64,000 nt of DNA from Congregibacter variabilis (GCF_045689235.1 NZ_CP136864.1:3162001-3226000), one strand, 5' to 3'; counted from the first letter of the stretch, positions 42,378-51,975 are shown. A program made the numbers and translations. Notes: a model not told the origin generated them from the sequence alone.

Positions 42378-42923
42378 CTAGTCGCAGTATGCCCGCATAT
42401 CGTGCAGCGCCGAGTCGATCTCCTGTGCCGTTCCTCCAGTCGAAAGGCGCTGGCGAGCGGCTTTGCACTTTTGTGCAATATCAAGGCGATGATCCTCATG
42501 TGCGTCGGTGTTGTCTTTTACGCAGTGCACCGCAGAGACCGGCCTCAAATTAGCGTGCTTGCCATCCTGCTCCAGCGCTGCGCAATGGCCGATCGCGAGG
42601 TCAGGGCGCTTTATGGCAACCGACATCGTTTGATCATCGTCCATCAATAGTGTGTAAAGATAGACGCGGCGATCACCCTCAAGAATCGATGTAATGGCGA
42701 ATCCGGCTGTTGCCCCGCCAAGTGCTCCAGAGAAGCTGTCTTCGACTACGGCACCAATTACGCCACCAATGATCGCGTTGCGCGCAACCGCAGATTCTTT
42801 GGTGGTGACCTCTACCCCCGTGATGCTTCCATAGCGTACAGACATAGACGACTGTGCCTCGACATTCGTGCTCAGAGTCACGAAGCTGACAACACAGATT
42901 AGTGAAAGTAATAAGTCGCGCAT
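42378..42923 (-). CDS. Exported protein with glycine-zipper segment
   Basis: 181 aa from ATG 42923. A signal peptide (LLLSLICVVSFVTLSTNVEA) is followed by YGSITGVEVTTKE and a Gly/Ala-rich hydrophobic stretch (AIIGGVIGAVVEDSFSGALG, GATAGFAI) like the glycine-zipper segment of SlyB/Rick_17kDa-type outer-membrane proteins. The C-terminal part has three or four Cys. Its stop lies 25 bp before the lipoprotein gene on the same strand, so the two are an operon of envelope proteins. Confidence 0.7.
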   Translation of the reverse strand: MRDLLLSLICVVSFVTLSTNVEAQSSMSVRYGSITGVEVTTKESAVARNAIIGGVIGAVVEDSFSGALGGATAGFAITSILEGDRRVYLYTLLMDDDQTMSVAIKRPDLAIGHCAALEQDGKHANLRPVSAVHCVKDNTDAHEDHRLDIAQKCKAARQRLSTGGTAQEIDSALHDMRAYCD

Positions 42924-43095
42924 AGAGTACCCGCGTGTAGTTTGCTTTTTGGACGCGATGTTTCTCAAGTTAGCAGAGTGAGTAGTTAGCGGCAAGAGAC
43001 AGCCTCCTCCGTGTACAAAAGATTTTGTATATCGCCCCGCAGGTACTGCTGTACGCTTACGTTATGAGAGAGTGATGTGGTCAAGGAGATCATTG

Positions 43096-43950
43096 ATGCG
43101 TAAAAAGTACTGCAGTCTAATTCTTCTTCCCTGGCTATTGAGTGCGGGGAATGTCGCGGCTAACGAGGAGATGCTCTTCGTTCCGGTGGATCCTTGTCGC
43201 GTCGCAGATACGCGCAAATCCAGCGAGGGCGTTATTCGCCAGGATACCTTTCGCAATTTCAAGATCTCCGGCTCCGCTGCGGATTTAGCGAACCAGGGTG
43301 GTGAAGTTTCCTGCGAACACCCAAGACAGTCCAGCGATCTCGAACCGCTTGCTGTAGCTGCCTACGTGATTTCCGTGCGCGCACCGAGTTCTTCTGGCAA
43401 TGGCGCCTTATCGGCGTATCCGTCCGACCAGGATGCGCCGCCCCGTGGTTCCGGCTCGATTCTCAACTTCACCGAAGTCGCCAATATCGGAAACACAACG
43501 ATTGCTCGCGTATGCAGTGGAAACCAGTGCCCCGATGCTGGCACCTTGGCGGTGCTCTCTCGCAACTCCGATCGTGATGTGGTTATTGACGTACAGGGGT
43601 ACTTCTATTCGGCCCTTGATCGTGGCTCGTGCTCGCAGACAGATCTGGCCGGAACCTGGACGACCTATGTGGCAGAAACATTGACGGCATCTGCTGCGTG
43701 CACGCTTGAGGTTTCTGAAACCGGCGATGTCTTGTCGGGTTCCTGTGACGGGTCGGATGGTATGCAGAGCATCACGGGCGGAACGCTCGCTATCAGTCAG
43801 GAGTGCGCGGTTTCAGGTAGTTACTTTGTCGATCAGCGCGAAAGCGAGATTCAAAGCGCCACTCTCTCTTCCGATAGAAACCTATTAACCGGAATCCTAA
43901 CTGAAACTTCTGGGAATCTGACGCGCTTGTTCACAGCGACTCGGCGTTAA
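43096..43950 (+). CDS. Exported beta-rich protein
   Basis: 284 aa from ATG 43096, with AAGGAGA six bases upstream. A signal peptide (CSLILLPWLLSAGNVAA) is followed by FVPVDPCRVADTRKSS, a block typical of a secreted beta-domain (PxxPCRxxDTR) found in surface proteins of many bacteria. A second part (ADLAGTWTTYVAETLTASAA and later paired Cys) resembles lipocalin/META-like beta-barrel domains in pattern only. Probably surface-exposed or secreted. Divergent from the glycine-zipper gene. Confidence 0.68.
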   Translation: MRKKYCSLILLPWLLSAGNVAANEEMLFVPVDPCRVADTRKSSEGVIRQDTFRNFKISGSAADLANQGGEVSCEHPRQSSDLEPLAVAAYVISVRAPSSSGNGALSAYPSDQDAPPRGSGSILNFTEVANIGNTTIARVCSGNQCPDAGTLAVLSRNSDRDVVIDVQGYFYSALDRGSCSQTDLAGTWTTYVAETLTASAACTLEVSETGDVLSGSCDGSDGMQSITGGTLAISQECAVSGSYFVDQRESEIQSATLSSDRNLLTGILTETSGNLTRLFTATRR

Positions 43951-44036
43951 GCCCAAAAGTGTAACCCCCAAAGTGTGACCTCCAACCCAGAATCGATTGG
44001 TCAGTGAATCTATAACGCTATGATTTTTATAAAAAA

Positions 44037-44081
44037 TGGTGGGCCCAGTAGGACTTGAACCTACGACCAATCGATTATGAG
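44037..44081. repeat. att3: 45-bp copy of the tRNA-Ile2 3' end
   Basis: Identical to bases 61608-61652. Left flank: B/D-type right end, with AATCGATTGGTC at 43991-44002 (an inverted copy of part of the core) and TATGATTTTTATAAAAAA. Right flank: A/C-type left end CATGGCTGAGAG. It separates segments B and C. Confidence 0.92.
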
Positions 44082-44290
44082 CATGGCTGAGAGGGTCGCA
44101 TCCGCCGCAGCAAGGTGAAGAAAACTAAGCCGTTTTTTCGATGCCAAAACCCCGGAAGTGCCGAAACCGAACCTATCCCGAACCCGATGTGACAGTGGGG
44201 GAGGGGAGCAAATCCACAAGCTGAAGAAACGTAACGACTTTCGCCGTACCGAACACCGAACGATTCCCGAACTGCTCCAAGGCAGCGGAT
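44082..44290. repeat. A/C-type left element end, segment C copy
   Basis: Closely matches 17453-17650, including the CCGAAC-rich part. It differs at scattered positions (about one in ten or fewer by eye). No integrase gene follows in segment C. Confidence 0.7.
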
Positions 44291-44316
44291 TCGATGGGAG
44301 CAAGGTCGGAGGAAGG

Positions 44317-44814
44317 TCAGGCCACTTTCTCGAGCCATCCTCGACGAACGCAATAAGTTACAAACTGATAAGGATGAGCGGCTGATGCGGTACCATGCTG
44401 GTGCCCGCGAGCGGCAGTCGATAATTGGTTGAGGTCAGCAAGTCCTCCATGTGACTTTATTGTTGTTTCCATTTTGCGCCATGTATTTTCGTTGTGAGCG
44501 GCCATGCTTCGAGGTCGGCTCGCGATTCGATAGGTCCCGGCGTAGTCGTCGACAGTTTTCTTCGCCCTACAAAGTCTCTGTTGTGTAGTGCGCGGCATAT
44601 TTCCGGATGGACGGCCTGATGCGGGACCTTTTGTAGACGACAAATTCGCCTCGCGAAGTGCATCATCAAGAGTTTGCATGAACTTCCTGCGTCTCCAAGG
44701 ATTCAACCGCGCGTGTATTCTGGCGAAGTTCAACCCGACGAATACAAGCGTGACAACAACGACCGCGAGACCGATCAGTTCAGAGAAGGTTTTCCATTCC
44801 ACAGACACGCGCAT
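44317..44814 (-). CDS. Small one-TM protein, uncertain
   Basis: 165 aa. A single hydrophobic segment at the N-terminus (FSELIGLAVVVVTLVFVGLNF) is like the small one-TM proteins further right in segment C. The rest is basic with Arg/Ser/Thr-rich parts (RRRKFMQTLDDALREANLSS) and looks partly unlike a normal protein. No ribosome site is seen. It may be a decayed member of that family fused to unrelated sequence. Confidence 0.4.
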   Translation of the reverse strand: MRVSVEWKTFSELIGLAVVVVTLVFVGLNFARIHARLNPWRRRKFMQTLDDALREANLSSTKGPASGRPSGNMPRTTQQRLCRAKKTVDDYAGTYRIASRPRSMAAHNENTWRKMETTIKSHGGLADLNQLSTAARGHQHGTASAAHPYQFVTYCVRRGWLEKVA

Positions 44815-45082
44815 CGCACGGATCTAGACCATTTTTGACCTGGCCCCGATTAAGCGACCTCAGAGGTGCTCTTCACACGGGGTAAATCCATCCACTGGCA
44901 TGTCTATGATTATTGGCAAGGCCGCCCGCGATCGGGGCTGGACACAGGCCGAGAGCCGTCAATTCGGTATATGATTCCAGCCTCGCTGAGTTGACGCGAT
45001 CGTAACGGCGAGAGTTTATGTCGGGTCGAGCAGGCTCTGGCTTACATCAGCTGAATTCAATCATCTCTAGAGGAAAGAAATA

Positions 45083-45226
45083 ATGGCGGCATGCGGATGT
45101 GGAAGATCTCTAACAGGAAATTGTGTTGGATGGCACAACCTGACTGAAGAGGAATACCAGGAGAAAAAGAACCAGTACGAAGCGAGTCAGGCACAGGCGA
45201 ATGAACAGCGTCCAGACAATGACTGA
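45083..45226 (+). CDS. Small Cys-rich protein, 47 aa
   Basis: ATG 45083 follows GAGGAAAG by five bases. The product starts MAACGCGRSLTGNCVGWHNL and continues with TEEEYQEKKNQYEASQAQAN. A CxC..(x7)..C cluster plus a WH and a short acidic helix resemble a small family of CGCG-start proteins. It probably binds a metal. Confidence 0.6.
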   Translation: MAACGCGRSLTGNCVGWHNLTEEEYQEKKNQYEASQAQANEQRPDND

Positions 45227-45344
45227 TTCTGCGAATGTGATTCACGAGTAAAAATGCGCCACGGCGCCGATGTTTGGTCTCAGTAAAAGGCGACAGACGG
45301 AGTCGTGACAATCTTCTCTACAGCATATATCTGAGTGCGAATCT

Positions 45345-46088
45345 ATGATTCTACGGCGAGTGATCGATGCAATACGCGAACAGAGCTGGTTAACCGTTTC
45401 GGTCGAGTTAGCACTGGTGGCGGTCGGTGTGTTGATTGCCCTGCAGGCAGACAACTGGAACCGTGAGCGCGGCTTCAGAGAGCTCGAAATACAGTACCTA
45501 GAGCGCCTGTACGACGACATGCAGGACAGTCTGAGACAACAGCTAAACTACCGTGAATGGAACAGCGATCAACTGTCAGCGCAGCAGGTCGTCATAACTG
45601 CGTTGCGCCGCGGAACGCTGCTAGAGGACGAGCGTCCCGACTTCCAGCGTGGACTTGCATACGTGGGTGACGTAAACGCACCATCGCGTCAGTGGGGCAC
45701 CGTCGAAGAACTGAAGTCCACAGGCAATCTTGCCATCATCAGGGATATCGAATTGCGCAAGATGCTGGCGCGCACGGACGCGGACTATCTCCGCGTGCGA
45801 CAGTTCCTAGCCAAGAAGGAACGGGGCATCGTTGCCATCCAAGTGGAACTGCAAAAGCACTTCGCACCACGTTTTAAATTTGGTTTCGACAATCTCGAGA
45901 ATTTATCCCTTGATTACGATTTCGATGCGCTTTCCTCTGATCGCGAGTTTCAGAACCTCTTAAGCCATGCTGACCTTTCCTCGCAGACGATCGACGGGTT
46001 TTTTGCAATTTTGATCGAGAGAACTCGAGCACTCCGCGATCGTATCGGGGTCTTGCTGGGGAAGCCGCCGGCGGCCTCCGCGGATTAA
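45345..46088 (+). CDS. DUF6090-type membrane protein
   Basis: 247 aa. One N-terminal hydrophobic segment (LTVSVELALVAVGVLIALQA) is followed by DNWNRERGFRELEIQYLERL, the characteristic W-N-x-x-R and helical stretch, and a GTVEELKSTGNLAII block shared with the proteins at 16607 and 58971 (FEELKDTGNMRLI). Same family, clearly diverged. It is probably anchored by one helix with a cytoplasmic or periplasmic helical domain. Function unknown. Confidence 0.75.
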   Translation: MILRRVIDAIREQSWLTVSVELALVAVGVLIALQADNWNRERGFRELEIQYLERLYDDMQDSLRQQLNYREWNSDQLSAQQVVITALRRGTLLEDERPDFQRGLAYVGDVNAPSRQWGTVEELKSTGNLAIIRDIELRKMLARTDADYLRVRQFLAKKERGIVAIQVELQKHFAPRFKFGFDNLENLSLDYDFDALSSDREFQNLLSHADLSSQTIDGFFAILIERTRALRDRIGVLLGKPPAASAD

Positions 46089-46358
46089 TGGACTGAGATT
46101 CAACATTTTTTTCCTGCCGAGTGTCGGATCATCCACGGCCCAGAAAAACCCGGCCGATTGATCAGTCCAAGGCAGGTCAAGGATGAATCTCAGCGTTGCA
46201 ACGCAAACATAGATTTAGGCGTGACCGAGCTAGTCGTGTGTGGTGGAGGGTAAGAAATTTTGAGACCGACGCATCGAATTACGGGAAAGCAGATTGGTTG
46301 ACCAACCAATGATGAGTGACAGAGCATAGGTTGCGGGAAGGGCTTGGCGCGTCGGCCC

Positions 46359-46556
46359 TCAGTCACACTGGAAAGTTTCTTCTCCCAGTGGTTTACATTG
46401 AGGCGGGAAACCATGTTTTTGCCAATAAGCCTGTAAATTTGCGTCGTGCATCGCCTGATATCTCGCCGGCGATTTCCTTAAGCCTGGGTAGCTGACTGCC
46501 CACCACCAACCAGGGCCCGCTTTCACCTGCGGTTTCAACTGGTCGCTGCAACACAA
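46359..46556 (-). pseudogene. Probable gene fragment in a 640-bp gap
   Basis: A 65-codon minus-strand frame, directly after a stop, with protein-like sequence: GPGWWWAVSYPGLRKSPARY, QAMHDANLQAYWQKHGFPPQ, CKPLGEETFQC. It has no ribosome site or early ATG and looks like the tail of a longer exported protein. Nothing else in 46089-46725 looks coding. Confidence 0.35.
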
Positions 46557-46725
46557 GCGGCAAAACGATCAGCCGGGGTTTCGCAGACTAACGATAAAGA
46601 CTGCTCTCGGAGCATCAAAAGTGAGCAGGCAAGCGCCGTTTTCAGACTGATCTGCATCAGTCGGTGCAGATTTGGCGTTCTGAAGCGCCGCCTGTGTCTC
46701 TCGCGAACAGTGATGTCGGTCTGGC

Positions 46726-47220
46726 TTAATTGCTCTTCGATGGCAAATAAGAGTTAATCTCGGCAACGAACTCGGGCGTAAACGCATCTCCGGCCCCCAC
46801 CTCAGCCTCCCAGATAGACTTTGGCAGCCCCGTCTCAACGGTTCCGGCGATGCGCGAGCGGACGCTCTGCCAAATGTCCTCTTCTAGTAGGCCATTTCGG
46901 TACATAAAGTAGGAAGCTTCCGCTCGGCGAATAAATGAGCGATAGACCATCAAAACCCTGTACCTCTCGACATCAGACAGATCTCCACGCGTGGTGCTAG
47001 GCTGCTGGGCTTTGATTAGTGCCTCCAGCGTTTTATCTGACAAGGTGGCTGTCCATTCGCTGGTGTAGGCAAATGAGTTTCTATTTTCGGCAGCGGCCGT
47101 GGCTCGCAGCAGTCCAGAGTTCTCCTTAACCTCTACAACCAGAACCAGCAGCGTAATCACGATAGCTCCTGCTGAGATAATCTCCGCAAAAGCTGCGATG
47201 TTTTGGATTTTCTGGCTCAT
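46726..47220 (-). CDS. Small one-TM protein (AEI-type family), member 1
   Basis: 164 aa. N-terminal FAEIISAGAIVITLLVLVVEVKENSGLLRA (residues about 11-40) is a single membrane helix followed by an x-N-T/S-x-x-x-R-A segment. A helical domain follows (YRVLMVYRSFIRRAEASYFM, YRNGLLEEDIWQSVRSRI). The same layout occurs at 47559 and 56362. The family is common in marine proteobacteria as hypothetical proteins, to my knowledge without a role. It reads alone. Confidence 0.7.
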   Translation of the reverse strand: MSQKIQNIAAFAEIISAGAIVITLLVLVVEVKENSGLLRATAAAENRNSFAYTSEWTATLSDKTLEALIKAQQPSTTRGDLSDVERYRVLMVYRSFIRRAEASYFMYRNGLLEEDIWQSVRSRIAGTVETGLPKSIWEAEVGAGDAFTPEFVAEINSYLPSKSN

Positions 47221-47363
47221 TTGTGATTCCTCACAGTTCGGGCTGGCGACACAGTGTCTGTCATGGTGACACTGATGGAAAGGACACTTCGGAACTAGGC
47301 GGACGCCCAGGAAAACTCCTCGAAAGCAGCCGTTAGAGTCATCGGGTTCTGCCTAGAGTAAAA

Positions 47364-47410
47364 GACCGCCTTGAGGTGTTCTGAGACCTCGGCAGGGGCC
47401 GCTTTCGCCT
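47364..47410. repeat. 47-bp dispersed repeat, copy 1
   Basis: GACCGCCTTGAGGTGTTCTG onward to GGGGCCGCTTTCGCCT. It matches the left end of the IS1182 element at 49884-49930 and, more loosely, 48111-48162. It is a stray IS1182-type end. The remaining part of 47221-47558 shows no gene. Confidence 0.6.
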
Positions 47411-47558
47411 ATTTTGAGACGTTCGGTTCGGGCCAAGCGCGGTAAAAGCTTCCGACCCGAAGCGGCAGTCGCTCCATATCAAATTGAAATGGTAGAGTTC
47501 TCATAGATTTGTTGGTCTCGTATCATTCTTCTGCAGAGCTCATGGAACAAACAGGGTC

Positions 47559-48032
47559 ATGAATACAAAAAAAGGTGGAGCATTGAAGCTGTCCGTGGAG
47601 GCCGGAAGTGCGCTGGCGGTGCTACTAGGCTTGGTGTTTGTTGGCCTTGAACTCCGACAGAACACCGCGGCCGTCGAGGCTGCAACATTCCAAGCGATTA
47701 CCGATGCATCAAGTGGATCGCTTTTGGCGCGCGCATCCAGCGATGAGCTTATGCGGATATCTTTAAAGGCGGATACCGATTTCGATGGATTAACAGAGGA
47801 GGAGCGGTACAGGTTGTTTTATCTGGACCGGTCTAACTGGGTCCGGTACCAAAACGCCTATTCTCAGTGGCAACGCGGCACTCTGACCGACGAAGATTGG
47901 CAACTCTACAGTGCAGTTGTTTGTGACGAGGAATCCAGTTGGAAAGAGCGGTTCGAAAATCATCGAATTATTCTTTCGCAGGGGCTTCAATCGTATGTTG
48001 ATGCCTGTTTGGCGGCATATTCGTCTGAATGA
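47559..48032 (+). CDS. Small one-TM protein (AEI-type family), member 2
   Basis: 157 aa. The N-terminus (LSVEAGSALAVLLGLVFVGL, ELRQNTAAVEAATFQAITD) has one membrane helix and the QNTxAxxAA segment of the family. The C-terminal helical part has EERYRLFYLDRSNWVRYQNA and YSQWQRGTLTDEDWQLYSAV. Separate from its neighbours, with its own promoter region. Function unknown. Confidence 0.7.
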   Translation: MNTKKGGALKLSVEAGSALAVLLGLVFVGLELRQNTAAVEAATFQAITDASSGSLLARASSDELMRISLKADTDFDGLTEEERYRLFYLDRSNWVRYQNAYSQWQRGTLTDEDWQLYSAVVCDEESSWKERFENHRIILSQGLQSYVDACLAAYSSE

Positions 48033-48110
48033 TGAGTGAAAACTCAGACAATATCGGCGGCTGAACGTGGCCGATAGCTGCCATAGTTCCGGTTCATCTG
48101 ACCGGCGCCT

Positions 48111-48180
48111 AAGGTCTCCTTTGAGGTGTTAGGGGAAGTTCCGTGGCCGTCCGCTACCGCCTGAGGCTGTGTGAAAACTC
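48111..48180. repeat. Diverged IS1182-type left end
   Basis: A loose copy of the 47-bp repeat followed by GAGGCTGTGTGAAAACTC, which matches the inner IS1182 repeat at 49931 in 16 of 18 bases. No IS1182 transposase follows; the sequence runs into an IS66 relic. Confidence 0.55.
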
Positions 48181-48235
48181 CCGATGAAAAGTAGAATGCA
48201 GCTTTACAGCACGAGGGCGATCTACCACAGCGTAA

Positions 48236-48485
48236 AACACCGGGATGCGTGCCGCGTTATCTCGAGAATGGCGAATTTCCGATAGACGACAACTGGATCG
48301 AGAATCAAATCAGGCTCTGGGGAGTAAGAGCTGGCTATTCGCGGGATCGCAGCGGAGTGGTCAGCGCACCGCAAACGTCATGAGCCTGACCCAGAGCGCA
48401 AAGTTCAACGGCCTTGATCCGCAGGTAGGCCTGCGGGATGCGCTGGAGCGCCTGCCGACCACGAAACAGTCTGGCATCGGATAAA
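48236..48485 (+). pseudogene. IS66-family transposase (TnpC) C-terminal relic
   Basis: Two frames together read PRYLENGEFPIDDNWIENQI, then SKSWLFAGSQRSGQRTANVM, then SLTQSAKFNGLDPQVGLRDA and LERLPTTKQS. This is the DDE-proximal end of IS66 transposases (L.DG...IDNN..ER..R, K.WLFAGS..GG.RAA), with a frameshift. It accounts for half of the gap 48033-48531. Confidence 0.75.
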
Positions 48486-48531
48486 AAGCCCCACGGTTTC
48501 ACGCAGGGCTTCAGCGAGCTGCCGCTGAATT

Positions 48532-49620
48532 TTAAGCATGCTCACGCAGGTGGTTTACACCTAGCAAGCCAGCAAGGCCGCCAAGAATCCACAATGCCCA
48601 CAATGGTAAAGCTGGGATTGCAGTAGGGCTTACAGAGGCTGCAGCAGCCGGGACAGCAAGTGCGACCGGATCTTGGATAACCCCAGCGGTCGCATCCTGA
48701 TCAAGAGCGCCATTGTCTGTAACGGTATAGATCACAGTTGTAGCACCAAACGTCGCTGTTGTGATTTCCGTCCAAGCAGAACCGGACACTTTGTATGCCT
48801 TTGTACCCGCCGGAATGTTGGTGCCTAGATCAATCGTAACGGTCAAAGAGCTGCCCGACGACACATTGGCCGCAAAACTGAATGCTCCAACAACGCTTTC
48901 AACCAAACCCGCTGGAGGTGTTTCCGACACCGGAGCGAACGAAGTGAGCGAACCGGAACCACTGGGAATCGACACTGTTGAACCACCGCCACTCATCTGA
49001 AGCCTTGCAGGGGTCACTGCGTTACTCGCAGACGAGCCTGCGCCACTACCCGCACTGTTCGTCGCCGCCACAGTAAAGGTGTATTCAGTTAGGTTTGTGA
49101 GGCCAGTGACCGTACAAGAAGTTGTGGAGCCATCGGGCGTGGCACAGCTTCCGTTAGGGCTACCCGTCACTGTATAGCTCGTAATCGCCGCACCGCCATC
49201 ATCTGACGGTTGAGTCCAACTCACCGTCGCCTGCGCGTCGCCTGCAGTGGCAGAAACGCCGGTTGGAGCACCCGGCGTCGTGGCCGCGGCAACGACTGTA
49301 ATAGTCAACAAGGCACCACCGGTCCAAGTCACCGTTCCGGTCCCAATTCCGGCCGAGGTGGCGACTACCTGAAAAATAGTGTCTGCACCGTTTGCAATAA
49401 ACGCGAAAGTCCCGCGATCAACCATCTCTGTTACATCAGCTGAGGTACAGGTAGCCTGTGTATCAGAGATATTTAGCGTGTCACCCACTTGTAGAGTGAC
49501 ATCCAGACTGCCTGGACCACAAATATCCGTCTCTGCCGAATAATCGTATGTGGCGGCATTCGCGCTTCCAATGGCTGAAAAACTTACGACAAAGGCAACG
49601 ATATAATTACAAAGTTTCAA
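48532..49620 (-). CDS. IPTL-CTERM surface protein with Fn3 domain
   Basis: 362 aa. A signal peptide (YIVAFVVSFSAIGSANA) is followed by a Cys-bearing beta-domain, then a fibronectin type III domain near residues 118-205 (PGAPTGVSATAGDAQATVSW, SYTVTGSPNGS, YTFTVAATNSAGSG). A second beta-domain follows. The C-terminus is IPALPLWALWILGGLAGLLG followed by HLREHA: an IPTL-CTERM sorting signal (short motif, one helix, basic end). Exported and processed by an exosortase-type enzyme not in this window. Low GC variation and Thr/Ser richness fit a surface adhesin. Confidence 0.78.
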   Translation of the reverse strand: MKLCNYIVAFVVSFSAIGSANAATYDYSAETDICGPGSLDVTLQVGDTLNISDTQATCTSADVTEMVDRGTFAFIANGADTIFQVVATSAGIGTGTVTWTGGALLTITVVAAATTPGAPTGVSATAGDAQATVSWTQPSDDGGAAITSYTVTGSPNGSCATPDGSTTSCTVTGLTNLTEYTFTVAATNSAGSGAGSSASNAVTPARLQMSGGGSTVSIPSGSGSLTSFAPVSETPPAGLVESVVGAFSFAANVSSGSSLTVTIDLGTNIPAGTKAYKVSGSAWTEITTATFGATTVIYTVTDNGALDQDATAGVIQDPVALAVPAAAASVSPTAIPALPLWALWILGGLAGLLGVNHLREHA

Positions 49621-49883
49621 AGTGACTTCCTAAATTAATTTGACCGAACCCAATAAGTTGGGGCGTTACTGTCGATTGGTTCAGACGCTTTATTCACTTT
49701 TTCTCGTCGAGGAAAGTTGAATTCAGAGCGCTTCAGCATGAATCATGTCAGTCGGGTGAAACCGTACCCTGCAGACGCTTCACGGCTACATATTACCATT
49801 CGTTGTAAAAAATTATAAATTTTATAACCTTGAATTATATAGGGTGAAGCCCAACCAAGAATTGGATTAACCAGCGCCCGAAT

Positions 49884-51632
49884 GACCGCCTTGAGGTGTT
49901 TTGAGACACTGCTAGGGGCCGCTTCCGCCTCAGACTGTGTGAAAACTCTTCGACGAGATATGATCTGACTTTCTCGCTGAAGAGTTGCTGCCATGAGTGG
50001 ATTCATCGAGGGCGAAAGCCGATCACAGGCGACGCTGTTCCCTGAACGCATTGATGATTACATCGCAGAAGAGAACGCGGTTCGCGTTATCGACGTGTTC
50101 GTCAATGATTTAGATCTTTCCGGTTTGGGTTTCAAAACAGTGCCCGCAGTCACAGGTCGGCCCGCTTACCACCCGGCCATGATGTTGAAGCTCTATATCT
50201 ACGGCTACCTCAATCGCATCCAGTCTTCCCGGCGATTGGAGCGTGAAGTCGGGCGTAATGTGGAGCTGATGTGGCTGACCGGCAGACTGACGCCGGACTT
50301 CAAAACCATTGCTGACTTTCGCAAGAATAACGGCGAAGCGATTCGTCTGGTGTGCCGGGAGTTCGTCATGCTGTGCCGCAAGCTCAATTTGTTTAGCGAT
50401 GCCTTTGTGGCCATTGATGGCAGCAAGTTCAAAGCGGTGAACAACCGTAATCGCAACTTCAGCAAAGCCAAGATCAAGAAACGCCTGGAGCAGATCGATG
50501 ACAGCATTGCCCGCTATCTGGGGCAGATCGCCAGCGCCGACCGGCGCGATAGTGAAGCAAGTCATACCAAGACCGATCGACTGGAACATAAAATCGCAGC
50601 CCTTAAAGAGGAGATTCAGGCACTAAAAAAGCTGGAGGTCCGGATGCTGGCAACACCGGACCAACAAATCTCCCTGACTGATCCCGACGCCCGGGTGATG
50701 TCCACCGCAGCGCGCAGCAAAGCGATTGTCGGCTACAACGTACAGGCCGCTGTCGACACCGAGCACCACTTGATCGTGGCGCACGAAGTGACGAACATCG
50801 GCCACGATCGCTCGCAACTGGCTAACATGGCAATCCAAGCCAAAGAAGCGCTCGACAGCGAAGACCTGTCAGTGCTGGCGGACCGTGGTTACTTTAGTGG
50901 GGCTGAGATACTGGCTTGTGCGAACGCGGGCATTACGGCCTACGTGCCCAAGACCCAAACCTCGAACAACCAGGCGAAAGGATTATTTGATCGAGCAGAC
51001 TTTGTTTATCGGCCGGAAGATGACGAGTACGAATGCCCGGCGGGCCAACGATTGATCTATCGGTTCACGGATGACTCCACAGATAAAGCGATGCGTCGTT
51101 ACTGGTCGTCAGCCTGTCCACAATGCGAGTTAAGACCAAAGTGCACGACGGGCAAGCAGCGCCGCATGGGTCGCTGGGAACATGAAGAAATATTAGAGGC
51201 CATGGAAGATCGGGTGGACCGACTGTCGAACTGCATGCGCATTCGCGGCAGCACAGTGGAACATCCCTTTGGCACGATCAAATCCTGGCTCGGGCCGACG
51301 CACTTCCAGATGAAGACGCTCAAACACGTCAGCACGGAGATGAGCCTGCATGTCCTGTCCTACAATCTCAAACGGATGTTGCAGATGTTTGGGGTTGTGC
51401 CGCTGATGGCAGCGATAAGAGGCTAAGCAGCCTCATTTTGCTTCTCGAAACCCATGATCTGAGGCCGCGTGTGCGCGATCCTGAGCGACGCACTTTGAAA
51501 CCCCAATAATTGCCAAGGAAATCTACGATGCTGCAAGGGCTGCTCATTGAGTCGAGCGGATCTGCTGTGCGCAGTAAATCAGTGCGAGAAGTGGCGAAGC
51601 GAGTTTTGACACAGTCTGACCTCAAGGCGGTC
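49884..51632 (+). mobile_element. IS1182-family insertion sequence, apparently intact
   Basis: Outer inverted repeats are GACCGCCTTGAGGT (49884-49897) and ACCTCAAGGCGGTC (51619-51632), a perfect 14 bp. An inner pair is CAGACTGTGTGAAAACTC (49931-49948) and GAGTTTTGACACAGTCTG (51601-51618), 17 of 18. The inner pair is the kind of end expected for IS1182. The 47 bp left of it also occur elsewhere, so which pair is the real terminus is open. No clear target duplication. Confidence 0.7.
49993..51426 (+). CDS. IS1182-family transposase
   Basis: 477 aa, full length for the family. N-terminal domain SQATLFPERIDDYIAEENAV and RPAYHPAMMLKLYIYGYLN; catalytic core DAFVAIDGSKFKAVNNRNRN (first Asp), VLADRGYFSGAEILAC (second Asp), and RGSTVEHPFGTIKSWLG (Glu); a CPQCELRPKC zinc-like motif lies before the last part. 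No frameshift or stop, so it may be active. It lies between the IPTL-CTERM and PEP-CTERM genes of segment C. Confidence 0.93.
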   Translation: MSGFIEGESRSQATLFPERIDDYIAEENAVRVIDVFVNDLDLSGLGFKTVPAVTGRPAYHPAMMLKLYIYGYLNRIQSSRRLEREVGRNVELMWLTGRLTPDFKTIADFRKNNGEAIRLVCREFVMLCRKLNLFSDAFVAIDGSKFKAVNNRNRNFSKAKIKKRLEQIDDSIARYLGQIASADRRDSEASHTKTDRLEHKIAALKEEIQALKKLEVRMLATPDQQISLTDPDARVMSTAARSKAIVGYNVQAAVDTEHHLIVAHEVTNIGHDRSQLANMAIQAKEALDSEDLSVLADRGYFSGAEILACANAGITAYVPKTQTSNNQAKGLFDRADFVYRPEDDEYECPAGQRLIYRFTDDSTDKAMRRYWSSACPQCELRPKCTTGKQRRMGRWEHEEILEAMEDRVDRLSNCMRIRGSTVEHPFGTIKSWLGPTHFQMKTLKHVSTEMSLHVLSYNLKRMLQMFGVVPLMAAIRG

Positions 51633-51975
51633 ATTGACCCAGCTGATGCCGTTGGCACTTGTGAGATGTGAGTTGTGAAAAAGAAGCACTCTTGGCTGTC
51701 GAGTAACCTAACCATTGGGGAAACCAAGTGGAGGCATCACCACTTCTCGCTGTGTCAGTTAACCGCAGATGCGTCTCACTGTGTCGCCTAACCCCCAGAA
51801 AAGTGTCAGATTTTTTTACACTTTGCCTAACGTTCACCATATAGAACTTAGTCTTGCTATACGCAAAATTTTGATGTACCAATTTTTTTATTTGTTGGTA
51901 TATTTTTTGCTTATGGGTTGATAATAGAAAGCGCTATGCTGGCGTAGCGCTCAAATCAATCTCGAGAGGGTCATA
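51633..51975. other. Intergenic, 343 bp, no gene
   Basis: AT-rich towards the right (ACCAATTTTTTTATTTGTTGGTA near 51879, an imperfect inverted repeat ACCAA/TTGGT). This probably holds the promoter of the PEP-CTERM gene. No coding frame found. Confidence 0.35.

Noticed and set aside
45057..45520. Minus-strand frames of 84 and 92 aa
   Set aside because: They lie opposite the 47-aa Cys-rich gene and the DUF6090 gene, which have better starts and sequence.
48245..48484. 79-aa plus-strand gene
   Set aside because: Its second half is the IS66 TnpC end and its first half is the same transposase out of frame; it is a relic.
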